Notes under the pieces: generated by a model
What the model was told of the DNA's origin: nothing
What the model saw: only the letters and a program-made list of their open reading frames with translations
Databases searched by the model: none
In this document: in pieces, positions 27,901 through 42,600 of the stretch
Layout of the letters: each line of letters opens with the position of its first letter
Position numbering within the stretch: the first letter of the stretch is position 1
Translations under genes and position numbers: made by a program
Assembly (NCBI GenBank): GCA_036583965.1
Contig: JAZBQD010000014.1
Location: 52,395,626-52,459,625 of the forward strand
Direction of reading: 5' to 3'
Length of the DNA: 64,000 nucleotides
Source of the DNA: Prunella strophiata
Lineage: Eukaryota > Chordata > Aves > Passeriformes > Prunellidae

Positions 27901-30900
27901 CATGGTTTTTAAGAAGCATGTTTTTAGTGCTTGAGGTTTGGGGGATTTTACTTTTTTTTCCTTTCTTTCCTTTTTTTTTTTTTTTTTTTCAACCTTGAAG
28001 TTGCCAGGTCACAACTTTGGCTTTGGCATCCTCTGCATCAGTTTACACCCAAAAATCTTAGGTCACTGGCCATTTGTCTCTTCAGGGTACTCAGAGAAGA
28101 AAAAAGGGTCACAATAACATTTCCATTGTAATGAGCAGAGACACAGAAACAAAGAGTACATTGGTATCAGGGGTGGTGAACAGATTCCTCAAGTCCCCCT
28201 GCACTTCTTACAGCCAACATCTTTAGAAAATATAAGCTATATTGTTCTTTACAGAAGACTCTGGGAAAGTTTGTTCCCAGTTCTGCAGTGGCATTGGTTG
28301 CCAGTGCATCATCAGAAATATCCAGAAACTGACTGACTGTTGAAAGCTCTTTTTGGCTGCAAAGCAAAGAAGATTCTAAGGCTGGGATGGTTCTAGGAAA
28401 GAAATGTGGTCAATTGATCGGATTCATTGCATGTGCCAGCCTTTCCATACCCTTGAGTGAATCAGGCCATCCATCCATATGTGAATTCTTTAGCTGATTG
28501 CCCTGAAAGATGTATTTGATAGCACTTGTTTGTAGTGGTCCAATCTGCAGGATACAGATTTTATCTGGGGTGTAAATATTTGTGGTGCTACCCTGACTCT
28601 GCTTTGCTGGATGTGTATGCTTCCTGCTTGAGCTGCCCCACATGGGAATGTTCTACCTGTTTGCATGATTATAGATTTTGCCTAAAGGAGCATTATGCAA
28701 AGTTTTCTCTCCTGAGGGAGGTATATATGAGCAAAACTTTTACAGCTCGGGGACAAGCTATGCTGAGAGAAATTGTTCTTTGAAAATAGGTCTTTGAAGT
28801 ATATATAGGACCAGAAGGAAAAGAACAAGTAAATTATGTAGATGGGGAACAGAAATAAAAAAATATATATATAAAGGAAAATGTTCCAAATATATCTATT
28901 TTGCACAACTTGAGCAAAATTGAATGTGCTAACATTATTGTAAATAAATGATGTACCCTGAAAATAGTAATCCTATACAAAAGCAGGTGTTTATTCTCAT
29001 GAAAGAAGAATGAACAGAGGTGACATTTTTGCCCAGCAAGTCTGTCTGTTGTCTTTGACAAGGTGACAGGGAGAGTTTTTTTCTTCAGTTGCAGTAAACC
29101 TACTGAAGGTTTCTACTTCAATGGTGTCAGGATGTGTTTATACACACTCATACTTTCTTAGGTACCAGTCCACACTGGTACTTCCATCAGTGCTGTGAGT
29201 ATGGCTGCAACCAAAGCTCAAGCCTAAGCAAGAGACAAAAACTAAACTGGCCAGAAGTTGAAAAATGGGTTGTTCCTGCTAGAACAGCTCCATGAGTGTC
29301 TTCTCTCCACCTTTTGCATGCCACTACCAGCCCAAAGCAGAGATTTTCTGCTCAGATCGAGTGATGAGCTCCATATCAACTGTTCTGCTCAGATGTTAGG
29401 CAAAGTATAACATTCACCCAAGATTTTTCTTTGAAATTAATGGCAGGACAACCTGTGGAGAGAGGAGCAAGCTGCTTACTTTCATATTCACTAGATAAAC
29501 TGAAATTAACCTTGTTGGTGAGTAAAGAAAAAAGAAGGTTTCCCAAGTGAGATGTTTGCCATGGTATGATCTTCCCTATGCATCTGTTAAGCAGCTGACA
29601 GGACTGCCTTGTGGCCCAGTTGCTGGCTAGCAGGGGAGAGGAAAGACAAGTGAGCAGGAAGGAGAGGGCACATCCAATGTTTTGCCACACGTGATTTTGA
29701 AGCAAGCATCTCTGCAATGATGCTTCTTGTCTTGTTCTGCCAATTCCTTTGCTGAAATTGAACTGCATTTATCATCTTTGGCATTAATCTAATAAATCTA
29801 ACATTCTTGGGCAAGGTAAATATTTGACAGCTCCTGTATGCCTAATTTGTCCCCATGCTTTCAAGATTTGCAGTATCCTTGTAAAATATTGTCATACAAA
29901 TAGTGGGTGGTAGAGTTCATGCTGTTACAGTAAGTAAAGTGAGCATTTTAAGTAAATTCCCTAAGCGTATGCACATTACAGCATACAACTATGTTTTCTG
30001 GAGTGGTTGGGATTCCATTCACCAGCCCTGGAAAAGGCATAAGCATCTAAGAGATGGAAATTAGTACAAATTGATCTCATAAGAGCAAATTTTATTTAAA
30101 TTCTTGTCTGTCAGTGAGTGGTCTTGATGATTTTGTTCATGACAAGTTTGCTTTCATTAAGGGGTAAAATAGGCAGTATAATATCTATATAAAGAGTATG
30201 TTAAGCTGTTAAATGCTGGTTCCACAAGTAATCCAAGATTTTCTAGCTTTTGCTTTAATTTGAAGTCTGCTTGTCAGTCTTCATCTTTATTCATGGTAAA
30301 TAAAACCTCTTCCCTGAAGGGATCAAGGTAAGAGCCATAGTATTATGTCTATTGCAATCAGTGATTTTGTAGGGATCTTGTTAAAGTTCAAGTTCTTTCC
30401 CTGCAATTGAGCAGAAATACCAATGTATGCCAGAAAAATGCTTGATCCACTGTTAAAAGGGATCAAGAAAGCTTAAAATACAGGGAAGCTGCTCAAGGCG
30501 AATGTCAGCACCCTTTGGAAGAGGAGCTAAAGATAAAATGATAAATACCAAAGATTGTACCTGGGTCTTTCCCTCAGCCCTTCCTCCAGTCAACAGTTGT
30601 TGGACCTGTAGTTATTTGAAAACCAGGGAGTTTATAGCCTGGGAAAGCACAGAGAATTCACTCAGTGAGTGGGTAGCAAAGAAAAATTAGGGACCTGAGT
30701 GCTCTAAGGGAGGAGAGAAATGTATATTGAATAAACATTTGTGCATCATACAAATGGATACTTGCAGTTTACACTGCACAGCCCTTTCTATGTCCATTAT
30801 CAATGGGATTGTGAAAACCTGAATATGCTGAAGAAACCAAACCTCCATGAACATCCTGTCACCAGCTCACCTTCCACAGCGATGAGCATCAGGCATATTA

Positions 30901-33900
30901 GTACAAAGGCAGCAGGTCAAGCTGCTGCCCACGGTCATAAGCCACAGACTACAGACCAGATTTTGTGAGAGGGGATGGAGTAAAGCTCTGAAGTGATTAG
31001 TGCTGTACCAACCCAGAAAGGTTTTGTGGAAAGTAAAGCAGATGTGACTAAAAAACTCCATGCTTATTCAGGAGGAGGCAGCTTTTCATAATGTGATTAA
31101 GTATTCTGTGATCTAATAGATGATGATGTGGAGAGGACAAACAAAATCCATTTTAACAGGAGTAAGAAAGCAACATAAGAACAAAAAGAATATAATTTTG
31201 GGGAAAGAAACTGCCATACACAGGTGGCTGAGCATCAAACTATGTGGGACTAACTGATCTCCAAACTCATTTAGGCACAAAAGGGTCTGGTGAAATCTGA
31301 TAATAAACTCTGACTGAAACATGCTGCCTTAATGGCAAAACATTGATTGATTCTCATTTAGTATTTTTTCTGGACTGTGACATATCTGACATGACCCAGA
31401 TTTTAAATTTTGGTGTCTCTTCTTGATGGTTCATTTTTATGTATATGGCCCCTATAACATAGGACTTTTGTAAGGTAGGAGGGAAAGACCATCCAACAGG
31501 TTTCTCAGCTATATATCAAGATCATACATTACTTGACACTGAGTGTTGCTGTCGTGTTTGCACAAATGTAGTTTCCTTTTGTTAAAAGTGCAGTAAGAGA
31601 GTAGAACTGCCGTAAGGACTGACAGATGATGTAAAGTAATTGGCAAAAAAATAAATTACTCCAATACTTAGGAATTTTTGTGTTAACTCTTTTCATAAAA
31701 TAGGGAAATACAATGTCCTAAAAAGTAAATGTCGCATTCTGGTTATGTAGTGATCTGTTGCTGGTCTACAGTGCTTTATTATTAAAGTAATCTGTCTCTT
31801 TATCTGCTAAATTATCCCTTTTCCTCTGTCCTGACTGTAAGAATCTGGATTTTTGCAGTACCAAGGCTGAGGATTTATCCTGTGCCAAATAGTGATCCAT
31901 ACATAGAGACAGGGTTAGAAATTCCTGGGTTTATTCCATGGTTATTGGTTTAGAATTGGGACTATGAAAACTGCACTTCTTTCCTAAAGACCACTCAGTT
32001 CTAAGAATAACTCTTTTTCTGAAATCTTCCCTATGAAAGGATGTTCATGTGCTAATTACACATAATATCCCTGTTGCCTTTGCTTGGGTGTCATTTCTTT
32101 GTCCTGCTTTGGTTCCCTCTGAATTTTGAGCAGAGCTCTCAGGGGATAAGCGTACTGGAGATCACCATGGCAACACTCTGAAAAATGCACACTGCAGGCG
32201 CCAGGATTTGCTGCTGTATCCCTGTGAGAGCTCTGCTGATCTGTGGACTTGCAGACTTACTCAGGAGTAAGAGGGAAGGAGTCAGTGTCTGAGAGCTGCT
32301 TGTACAGTGCCTATTAAAAATGTTTCCTATGTAAATTGAGGAACTCTGGATATTGTTTGCTGATGCACAGCACTAACATCCAGCATTTTCATAGCCTGCT
32401 GCTGAGATTTCCCTTAGCAGACTGTAAAACCTTCTTTTTTTAGTCCACTTAATTCTCATATTAGACTCTTAGGTCTTAGCTCTCCACATTTTCAGTCAGG
32501 ACTAATGTGGGACTCATTGAAAAGGCAAAGTTGTTATCTTGATAAAAGATGGTTGTTTTGATAAACATGTCATAAAGATTATAATGCAGAGTTTGAAAGA
32601 GGAGAGAGCTCATATCCCAGCTGTTTCCAAAACGAAAGGTAAGGAAAAAAACAAACATTCAGAGGAAGAATTATTTTATAGATGTGTTTCATGGCAGTGG
32701 CTAGGAGAGAATGGCTTCTCTCTAGCAGTAGGAAATAACTGGATAAAAGTGTATTGCCTTCCAAGACAAGAATTAGAGGCTGTAAGTTGTATTCTGACAG
32801 TGTAAGTCTGACATTGTAGTTATGTTTTGTATTACTGAAGTAAGAGGTGCACCACATCCCAGTACCTGGATGGTACCACACTTCAAGTTATTGCATGGGG
32901 AGCGCTAAACCCATGAGAGCAAAAACTCATGAACAAGCAGCATGCAGAGCAGGGATACCCAAACTGGTTGGCAAGGAATGTTTAGGAGGAAAATGTATTT
33001 AAAACCTTCATTTCTAGGAGTTTTCCAGTCCAATTTGTGGATGCATAGAGGTCAGTATCCATGTTAAACTGAGAGGAGCTCATATACCCACTCTGAAAAT
33101 GGGTTACACATTTTCTATTCATCACTGGGAAAAATGCACAAGGTGGTCCTGAGCCAGGAGCCCAGATCACCCACACAACCCAGTGCCCTAGAAGTCAGGT
33201 TTCCTTCAATCTGTTCCTATAAATGTAGAAGTGTTTCTTTTACAGCTCTGAATCAAAGAGCTCCACTTCAGGCTAAGGCATCTGGTAGCAAAATATCAGA
33301 GGGGGGTGCAGATGCTTTTAACAGCCTGAATTGAAATTTCCCAATTTCTAAAACAAATGTTCCCACTACAGAGCTACAGTGCAAACACCACAGCATCACC
33401 CACATGCTCCTGTGCTCTGCTCCCACCAGCCAAGGGTATGTGTTTCTTTTTGAGTGTAGGTGGCCCTGGCATCTAAGTGCAGAGATCTCCACTGCTGTGT
33501 TCAAGTGCTTGAAATCTGGATTGTGTTTCTACTGGAGATACGTATAATAATGTTTAGTCTGTGGTCCCCAGACAGGCTTGAGCTTGAGAAAAAGAGCAAA
33601 GCTGCTGAGTGCTGACAAGGTCAAAGTAAATCATATTCTGTGAAATCCAGATTTTTGGGGAATTTGGAGGGAAACAAAAGACAAAACTAAGGGTATACAT
33701 AGTCAGAAGCTACAAGAATGGCACTCTGGTAGTCACAAATGCACCTTAGGAGTGCTACTTTAAGTTTTTGTTATTATAGGGCTAAGAATGGCTGTTTTCA
33801 ACATGTAACTGTTAACATTAAATTGGCCAATTTCTTTCTAGGGGAAATTAATCAAATGAACTCTGAAATAATAAGTTATATTTTAAATTATGCCATATGT

Positions 33901-36124
33901 TTTAATCCATTTATAGAGAGTAAAGATTCAGCAGATCAAGAGGTGTTGAAACATTCCTGTAAATGCTGACAGAGTCCAGCAGTCTTGAAGACTGACTAAA
34001 GAAAAAGTTCAAGGGTTATTTTAATTTCCTGTTTGTCTATTTAAATGTAATATTTAAAAAACAGGACTGAAAAGCATATTTGTGCATTTTGGAAGAGTTG
34101 CATTCCCAAGATTTCATCAAGATAAGACGTCTTTAAACTTAATGTTTTAAAAAAGTATTTACTGGGGATGATGTGGTTATAAGCAACCCTGAACACCAAG
34201 TGCAGTTGACAGGGATGCTATAAGTAAAGAAATTTTGTACCTGCATCCTGTCTTTAACTGTAACTCTAAGAGGAAAATGTGGAGGTTATGTGGGTCACCA
34301 CTCTGCCAGAATATTTAGCGTAAACAGGATAAAACAACTGGGAGCTCACGGAATCTCAGTATGAACAAAGTCTTAAGAAATGCTGACTTCCTACTACAAC
34401 TTCTAGTATCAGCATTAATTGAACCTGGTGTACTTATCTTCCTTTGCCCTTCTCACTAAAATTAGACTGTATACAATTTTGCACAAGCTAATGGCACAGT
34501 TATTTGCTGCTTACCTCTACTAGGAAGAAAAAAAGCTAGTAGAAAACCAGCGGGCTCCCTTCCTGTCTAAAACACAATTCTTAGAATAATGGTGAGACTA
34601 TGGATACTTTCAAGTTTCTCATAGTGAGATGTTTAGCTCAGAGATGCTTCTGATTCCTTTCCTGCTGATATGTATAGCTCTCTTGACATGTGCAATCCCT
34701 GAGTCTGTCAGTTCCTGAGGGCAGAGAAAGGAGGTCAAAAAGGTCTGCAGAACCTTTCCCAGAAAACATGTTTTGGTGCTAACCAAGATTAATACCCAGT
34801 ATTGCCTGTTGCAAGTCTGTTTGTTCCTAAAAATGTAAATGTCTTATCCTTGAGGTTCTTGCACTGACTTATTATTTGAATGTGTCTTGACTTTGATGTG
34901 GAAAAGCAATTTCTGCCATGCATAAAATGGTATCGAGAAAAATACATTTTACTGCTCATATTGTATAAGAATTCTTCAATTCAGCCCTATGTCACTACCT
35001 CAGCCCTGTTGTTTCTAATGTTGCTTTAACCTAGAAAATCCAGGCCTTGAAGAGAACGATGCAGTAGGCAACACTTTTAATCAGTAAAGGAAATATGAAA
35101 CAGCAGGGAATTAATTTCCAGCTGTGCAAACAAGGGAGGAAAAAAAGGAAAAAAATGAAAGCTGGTAGTTTTAAAAATTTCTTTCTCCTTAGATTGGTCT
35201 TGCACATGGAGCTTTTATGGTGCCACAATTTCATACTTACCAATAATTGTTTCCTAATTCTGCTCCATTTCTGCAGTAGTATAAAATGTTGAGCTCCATG
35301 CAGGCAGTCAATTTTCAATATCCCATGTGGACAACAGAAGCCAGTGTGCTTCAGTCAGTAATCTGCTAAAAGGATGGTTTTCCTCTTGTATCAATGTTTA
35401 TTGCATGGAATCTCAAATCTTAATGGTGCCTGCATGGCTTAAATACCATTAACATGGAGGTGTGGCAATGGAGGTGGGAGGCCCATTCCTTCGAACAGGA
35501 ATCTAGTTTCTCTTTAATTAGTCCAGATAATTGCTGAGTGGGGGACTAAGAACTTTACCAAAATCATTTCAGGAGTAGAACTGGATACTTTCTTGTAGTG
35601 GCTGTTCATTTACAATGGGGTGTTATTAAATGGCATGTAAATGGAGTGTGTGTTTGGGGAACGCTTGTGTTTCAAAAGGGACAAGGGACATGGCATTTGC
35701 TAGTCAGTCATGAGCAAGCTGAAGTTTGCCTACATATTGACCTTGGGCTGTGTCTGTCTGTGTTCTGGATCCCACTTGGGCCCTTGGGTCTTATCACAAG
35801 ATAAAAATAGTGGTTTTCTGAAGGTGCCTAGCCCAGGGACAGAGCGAAGGCTAGCACCCTTCAGCACAGAGCTGAAGCCAGGGCTGCAACAGCTTCCAGC
35901 TTTTCTTTTCTTTTTTTCCCACAGCATGGGGTTCAAAAATGAAAAATCTTAGATATTTGTGCTCAGTGTACAATGAAGAAGGTCATTAGAGGGGGCTTTT
36001 CCTTGGAGGCAGTGAAAGCATAGGGTCAGTGAGTGGTTTTTTTGGATAGCCAGGGGTGGGAAAGACAGATGGAGCATCTGCACTGTGATGTCAGGGAGGT
36101 TATTTGAAACAAGGAAATAGCACT
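15906..36124. other. Non-coding DNA, no gene recognised
   Basis: No coding exon with family similarity was found in about 20 kb. Features seen are A17 at 16881-16897, a T-rich run at 27952-27989, a 15-base tandem duplication at 26531-26560 and AT-rich blocks at about 19440-19640 and 27230-27440. The second AT-rich block carries two TTAATTAA motifs (27364-27371 and 27392-27399). Isolated splice-like signals occur, for example a strong acceptor-like TTTTTGCAG ending at 24900, but without a convincing matching donor. Most of this probably belongs to the long 5' intron of PLXNB2 or to the intergenic space before it. Confidence 0.55.
26531..26568. repeat. 15-base tandem duplication
   Basis: TGAACAATGCCAGTG and TGAACAATGCTGGTG are adjacent (26531-26560, two differences). 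A partial third unit, TGAACAGG, follows. Confidence 0.75.
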
Positions 36125-36676
36125 CAAAATTCAGCTTACCTGGAGTTCTGTGTCCAGCTCTGGGGTCTCCAGTACAGAAGGATGTGGACCCATTAGAGCA
36201 GGTCCAGAATAGGGCCACAGAAATGGTCAGAGGACTGGAAAGACAGGCTGATAAAGTTGGGACTGTTCAGCCTAAAGGAGAGAAAGCTTCAGGGCCACTT
36301 TATAGCAGCCTTCCAGTATATAAAGAGGGGTCATAAGAAAGACAGAGGAAGACATTTTATCATGGCCTGTAGTGACAGGACAAGGGGAAACAGTTTTAAA
36401 GTGAAAGAAGGTAGGTTTAGATTGGATATATGAAAAAGAAATCTTTTTCTGAGAGTGGTGAGACTGGAACAGGTTGCCCAAAGGAGCTGTGGCATCCTGC
36501 TGCTCAAAGCTGGATGAACGCTTCCATCCCTGGAAGTATTCTAGACTATGTTGAATGAAGCATGGACTATGTTGAGCAGCATGGTCTATTGGATGATGTC
36601 TCTACCCATGGTAGGAGGGATGTACTAGGTGGTCTTTAAAGCTCCCTTCCAACCCAAACCATTCAATGATTTCATA
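36125..36676 (+). mobile_element. CR1 LINE, 5'-truncated 3' fragment
   Basis: The sequence follows the 3' part of avian CR1 closely in order. It runs from CTGGAGTTCTGTGTCCAGCT, through GTCCAGAATAGGGCCACAGA, CTGTTCAGCCTAAAGGAGAG, TTTTAAAGTGAAAGAAGGTA and GGAACAGGTTGCCCA, to the terminal CTTCCAACCCAAACCATT. The upstream portion is the end of the reverse-transcriptase ORF, broken by stops and not coding. The final short repeats (ATTCAATGATTTCAT) are degraded versions of the ATTCTATG tail. Strong 5' truncation is usual for CR1. A 21-base period duplication sits inside at about 36544-36575. The 5' boundary is approximate. Confidence 0.85.
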
Positions 36677-39600
36677 AAGCTGGCATCCTGTCCAAAATAA
36701 AAAGCATTAGAAGAGATTTTTAGCACTGGCAGGTTTAGTACAAAAGTTTCAATGCAATTAGGCAGGCTTAAAAAGGCTTTTGAAGAATGACTTACCAGAG
36801 AAGGCTTAACTAATACTCAGACCCATTCAGACATGCCAGGAACAAAAAGCTCAGTGTAGGGCCAACTGGTGGCTGGCATTTGAAAGGGTGCTCAGATAGG
36901 ATGAGGGCCTTACAAACATTTCATTCATTCTTGCTGCATCCTGTTCTCTCTGGAAGAGGTCAGGGTTTTTTCGCAGTGAAGTCCTTTGGGTGGCTGGGAT
37001 AGGGAAGCACTGGCACAGGCCTGCTTGAAAACCTCAGTGGGAAATGACCATGTGATAGATCTCGTGTTTATACAGAAAAAAAAAGGTTAGTTAATATACA
37101 CAAAAAGAAATGTAAACATCCAGCATTGCACAGAAGAGCCAAGACCTTTTTCTTCCCTCTGCTGTTCACTGGGTTTTATCATCAAGGCTTTACTAAGCAG
37201 GAGTATGGTTTTGCTAGTAATGGTCATGCCCCAATTAAGAAGTGACTTATTTCTATGTTATCATGCTATTATTCACTGTCCTCTTTCTTCTTACTCTGTC
37301 TTCCATTAAAAAACTAGAAGCCCCTGACAAATAGCTTAGGGATAGTGAAAAACAGCCGAAATCCTTCTATAATAAATGGTATTTGACAATTCCCCAGTAT
37401 AAAAAAGAAGTTGTGAAAGTAGCACAGTCCTGATTCCTTATTTACCTATTTGTTGTTCAAATAAATAGGGTCTAGCTAAGATATAGATAATTAGGGATAG
37501 AAGGGAGCAGGTTGGAAAGCTGTTTATTTCCAGGCATCTTTTTGAAAGAAGCAGTCTTGCATAAGACCTCACTAATGTCACCTGCTGTGGTATGAAGGGA
37601 GCACCATACATTTGGTTGTTTCATAGCTGGATGTAGTACAGTCCAAAACTCTTCTTGAAAGCTTCCAGTCATTAAATTTGCTAAACGACATAAAGCTTTT
37701 TTTAACAAATGATACTCCTGCTTCAGTTAGCTGGCCAGTATCCAACCCTAATAATTGCCTTCTGCCTATCTAAATTGCTCTGTTTATTTAATTGGACAAG
37801 GTCATATGTCAAAAGATGTGTTGGATAGGGTTGGTGATGCTAGGACAATAGGTATTATGTCACCCAATTCATTCATCACAGATCATAGGGATTTTGTGCA
37901 AATCACTCTGAAGCTTGCAAAGGACTTCATAAATCAAATAGCAGTTCCAGTTAGCTGAAATAAAGCATTATTAATAAAAGTGCTGATCCCTGTCAGGCTA
38001 CCTACATCCCTGTGGGAATTTTATATGAATATTGATATAGGACTCCACAATGTATAAGAGAGGCTTGACTTGTACTAGAAATGAGGTCTCTCCACATGCA
38101 TCTACAACAGGTTTATGGCCATCCCATATGGATGCAGTGATGGAGGGGTAAAGGACCATTGATTCATCTAGACAAAGGTGGCTCTTTCAAGAAGAGGGTT
38201 TTTTTCCTCTCAGACTTCTGCAAGGGACCAGGGCTGCAGATGTTGGATTGAGACCCTGGTATTTCTGGTGCCTGGTACAGTGAAATCAGCTGTCTAGCAC
38301 AAAGTGTGATACACTCCTTTGTCAGTGGTCCTAGACAGGAAGGAAATGAGAAAGACATTACAAGTTCAGGAACTTTGTCAAAAAAGCAAACACCAGTCTT
38401 GCTGAGCAGCTATTTCTGAGGGGGTTAAGCAAACATCTGTTTGTTTAACCACCTAATGGAGACTGATCTTTTTCCAGGTATATTCAGATGGAGCAGTGGT
38501 CTCTGAAATCAGTGGTGTAGCTGTCTTGCTGGGATTTTTTTTTTTTTTTTACTGAGTGTATGGACATAGGGATCCATCCCCTCCCCTGGCTCTTCCTTTG
38601 GCAGAGAGCATGCTGTACATACTAGTGAGGATGAGCACAGTGACCTTCCTTTGCTCTTTGAATTACAGCCTCCTCAGTTTGAATACTTAGAGTCCTTTAA
38701 TATTAAACCACTGCCTCTCTTGCTGAAGGCACTGTAAAGTGCAAGTAGGGACAGTTTAAATTCTTTGCCAGAAAGTGAGAGGGACTTCATAAATGTCTGG
38801 AGTATTTGAATCCCACCAGTGTTACTATCTTTAGCATCAGGGGTCAATTATTTCAAAGTAACAGATGCACCCAACACAGGCAATTCTTATCCCCATTCTA
38901 CTCTGTAGACACTTTCCCTATAGCTCTGTCTTCTGGGTGGTTGTACTGGGCTGTGGGGTGTCCCAGAGGTTGGGACAGTTTCTCTAGGGAGTGAAAAAGT
39001 AAATTGCTTACACTTGCCATGTTCTCATTTCATTCTTTTCTGCAAATCTTTGTGCACTTTTAATGCTTTTACTTTTCAAAGGCTTGTCTGAATTCCCAAG
39101 TTGGTTTAATGTTACTGAATGGTTATATCAATTATTTAGCTGAATACTCATTTGATTTAAGCTTAACTGTGTCTAAATAAATATTTATATTCAATCTAAA
39201 CAGATCTAAATGTTAAGTATTGGCTTTAAAGTATTTAAGTGCCTCATTTCAAAATCTTGTTTAAAAACCAGATGAGTCAAATAAGTATAGGTAAAGTTGA
39301 AACTTCAGCAAGCATGCTCATCTAATTATACTTTTACAGACTGCTACACATCACACCATAGGAAAAGCAGTGCAAATCTATGAACATTGAGGCAAAAAAA
39401 AAATGTTAGGGGTTTTTTTACTATATAAGAATTTCTTGTTATTTTGTTGACAGAGGATGCTTTCAAACATCAAGTTAGCAGGAAGGGCTAAGATGGCTGG
39501 CCATATGCTGAGCAGTGTGGTCTAATTTTCCCTACTGCACAGCCACAGTTCTTTCTAAAAGTGTGGAAGTAGTGCTCTTGCATGCCCTTTACAATGGCCT

Positions 39601-42600
39601 TGTATGGTTAGACCTGAAGCCAAGAGGCTGCTGTTTAAACCCTTGTGGTGATGGAGACCAGAACGAGAGGCAGAGTCCTGGCTCCATCTTCCTCTCTGTA
39701 AGGTAGGAGAGCTGGAGGTGGTGGTGAACTTCAGACCTTCCCCTAGCTGCTGTAAGCAGGAACCACCCAAAGGGGAGTGGTTGCCCTTTATAGACACTCC
39801 AGTTTAAAGGCTAAGTGGAAAGACACATTTCTGTCTGAAATGCTTGTGATTTTTCTGCCTAAAGTTATTTACCCAAAACTTTAAGGAAAGTGTAATACTG
39901 CAGCTGATTTTAGCAATATACTAGAGCTCTCTGGGTGCTTGTTTTGGTTTTTTGGATCTTGCCATGAGATGAGTTCTCATTTTATGTAACATTTTGTATC
40001 CATGTGTCTCCTTTACAAAGGAATTAAATTACTGTACTCCAGTACTCTGCCTGGAGACTATAGCTCAGCTTTATGATGCAGTAACCTCCTTGCTCTAGCT
40101 CTTGGTGAGTTGCTGTTACCTGACTTCTCAGAGCAAGCAAACACATATTTCAGAGATACTCAAATAATTATCCTCATAGTCTCAGATATCCTTATATTTC
40201 AGTAGTTTAGTAACTAATTTCTTAATCTCTCTGCCAGTTACAGTTCATGCCTGCCCATCAAACAAATGGAGAATAGTAGGGGTTGAGTTTCCTACTGGCT
40301 TTTCTTTATGTCATCATTCAAGTACTGAAGAAAGCTAGTGAGAAATCTGTGTTCAGATGCTCATGTGCAACTTCTGTTGTTTCCTGTGGCATATGTTGCA
40401 TAATTATTTGATGGTTGATTGTATTAAAAAATTATCTGCAAAGCACACAGTAACATATACAAGTCATTTATGCCTTGGAGTGAAGCTTCCTCTGGTGTGA
40501 CTCCACAGGCTCTGTAAAATGTGCAGCAAAAACTGTTGAAAAGGGATTTCTCTCCTCTCAGACTGGTTTCCAGCTTTGTTTTGGAAGGGCAAAGTATGCA
40601 ACAGGGAAGTTTCCTGTGCTTCAAGGCTTTCCTGTGCCCAGCAGGTTCTAGCCTCACAGACCCTCACAGAACCTCACCTTCAGGGAGCATCCATGGTTAC
40701 CCTACAGCCATGAGCTCGATGGTAGGCATGTTTAGAGCCTGGAGATACAATGCTTCCAATGGCAGTCAGAAATGCACAGAGCATTAGCTTCCAAGTGTCT
40801 TCAGAAATTCACATTGCAAAGCCTGGCCTGAGGGGAATTAATCTTGTGCTAGCACTCTGTGGTGGCTACAGATCCCTGGTACAGGCCTGTCCAGGGCACG
40901 CAGCACAAACGGGCAAATACCCCTCTGCAGTGATGTGACTGATAGTACTTTACATTATACATTTCCATTAATTGGATGCTATTACTACCTGATACATAGG
41001 TCATTGCTCCTAATTAATTAAGGGCCAGGAAGATACTTAGCACTTTACAAGATGCAGATGAAGACAGATATCCACTTGGGAAATTAAAATATACCAGTTT
41101 GAGCATTTTATATAAGACCAGATCAACTATAAAAATCTGATATCTAGACAGACCCTAATAAACCTGATGAAAATCAGGTAAATTAGATCAGCTTAAAGCT
41201 ATCAAAATGTGATAGAAATGTTCTAAGTTGTCTGCAAAAATGCTTTCAGGCAGAAGGATTAGCATGAAGTATATTTTTACAAGGATTAGGGAGAATATTT
41301 TACAGGATAAACTAGCCCATAAAATTGTTCCTTTTTACTTGAGTCTATAGATGGACTGACTTCTCTTGTGAAATATGCAGCCTGAACAAAAACTTGTAGT
41401 TTTCAGCTACTGCAATAATAGTTTGTTCTTTCCTGACACACCATGCATAAATTTGGAAGTGCTCCTGGAACAACTGAGCTATGCATTCTGGTTCCTTGGA
41501 AATAAGACTACTCAAATAATTGGTTTAGAACATATATATGAAATACTGGAATTCTGACTGCCTTTCAGTTGTCTGGGCAGGAATGCAGGTTATGTTTTCA
41601 ATGACATCATGCTCTCAGGCATATTCCCTATTATCCTTACACATCAGCACAATAAACCTTATGTCCTAATATACCTCTATAAATTTTCAGCTTATTTGCT
41701 TTTAAACAGTTGAAAGTGTTTATATATGGTGATTGTGTTTGAAGACTTTCCTAGATATATATTCTCCGATAGAAAGTGTAGGCTGTGTTTGAATTTAGTT
41801 TATCTACTGTACAAAATTTCTAAATACATGGAGCAGCTACTGTAAATTCAAATTTGAAATATATATACCCAAGTACCTAATGTACAAAGCAATCATAAAG
41901 TATACTTGGCTTAGACCCTTTTAACCACATCACTGGGTGCTGTAAAAGAAACATTTAGCCTAAGAGCTCAGAAGATGCATGATGAAAGCTGCCCAACAGA
42001 AGTCTTTGGAGGTTGCCTGAATAATTAGTCTTGTGGGATAAAACTGGTCATGCAAGGAGGAGGATTTACACTGCTATCTATTCCTCTCATATAGTGTAGC
42101 TGGCCCTTATTGGCTCTGCTAACTCGTGTATCCAAATGTGCTTAGCAGTGAGAAGAAAAATATCCCCACCAGCTGCTGAGCAGCCTTGCAGTGACCTCTC
42201 CACCCTAGTGCAAACACATAGAAGAAACTCATCTTCTTACTATGAGAATTCCACTGTGCTCTGCAGCAGCAGCAGTTTTGGTGGAGACCTCTTTTCCACT
42301 TGTTAGCACTGGCTGTTTCACAAGGCATACTTTTGCATTTATTCAAACATCAAAACACATCAGGGTCTGGAAGTGGGATCACCATAGGCAGGACTTTGTG
42401 TGAAGCAGATGCTGTGCCCAACTTGTCCTGCAGCTCCTCTGCTAAGAAAGTAGCAAGAGTTTGCATGCTTTACTTGTGGGTTTGCATCTTTTGCCATGGG
42501 TTTTTTTCACAGGGATGCCTTGGCAGCATCTATTTAAACAATAGGTCAAGGATGCACTGTGCTGCCAGAAGTTTGGAAATTGCTGCTCCTTGGTTTGAGT

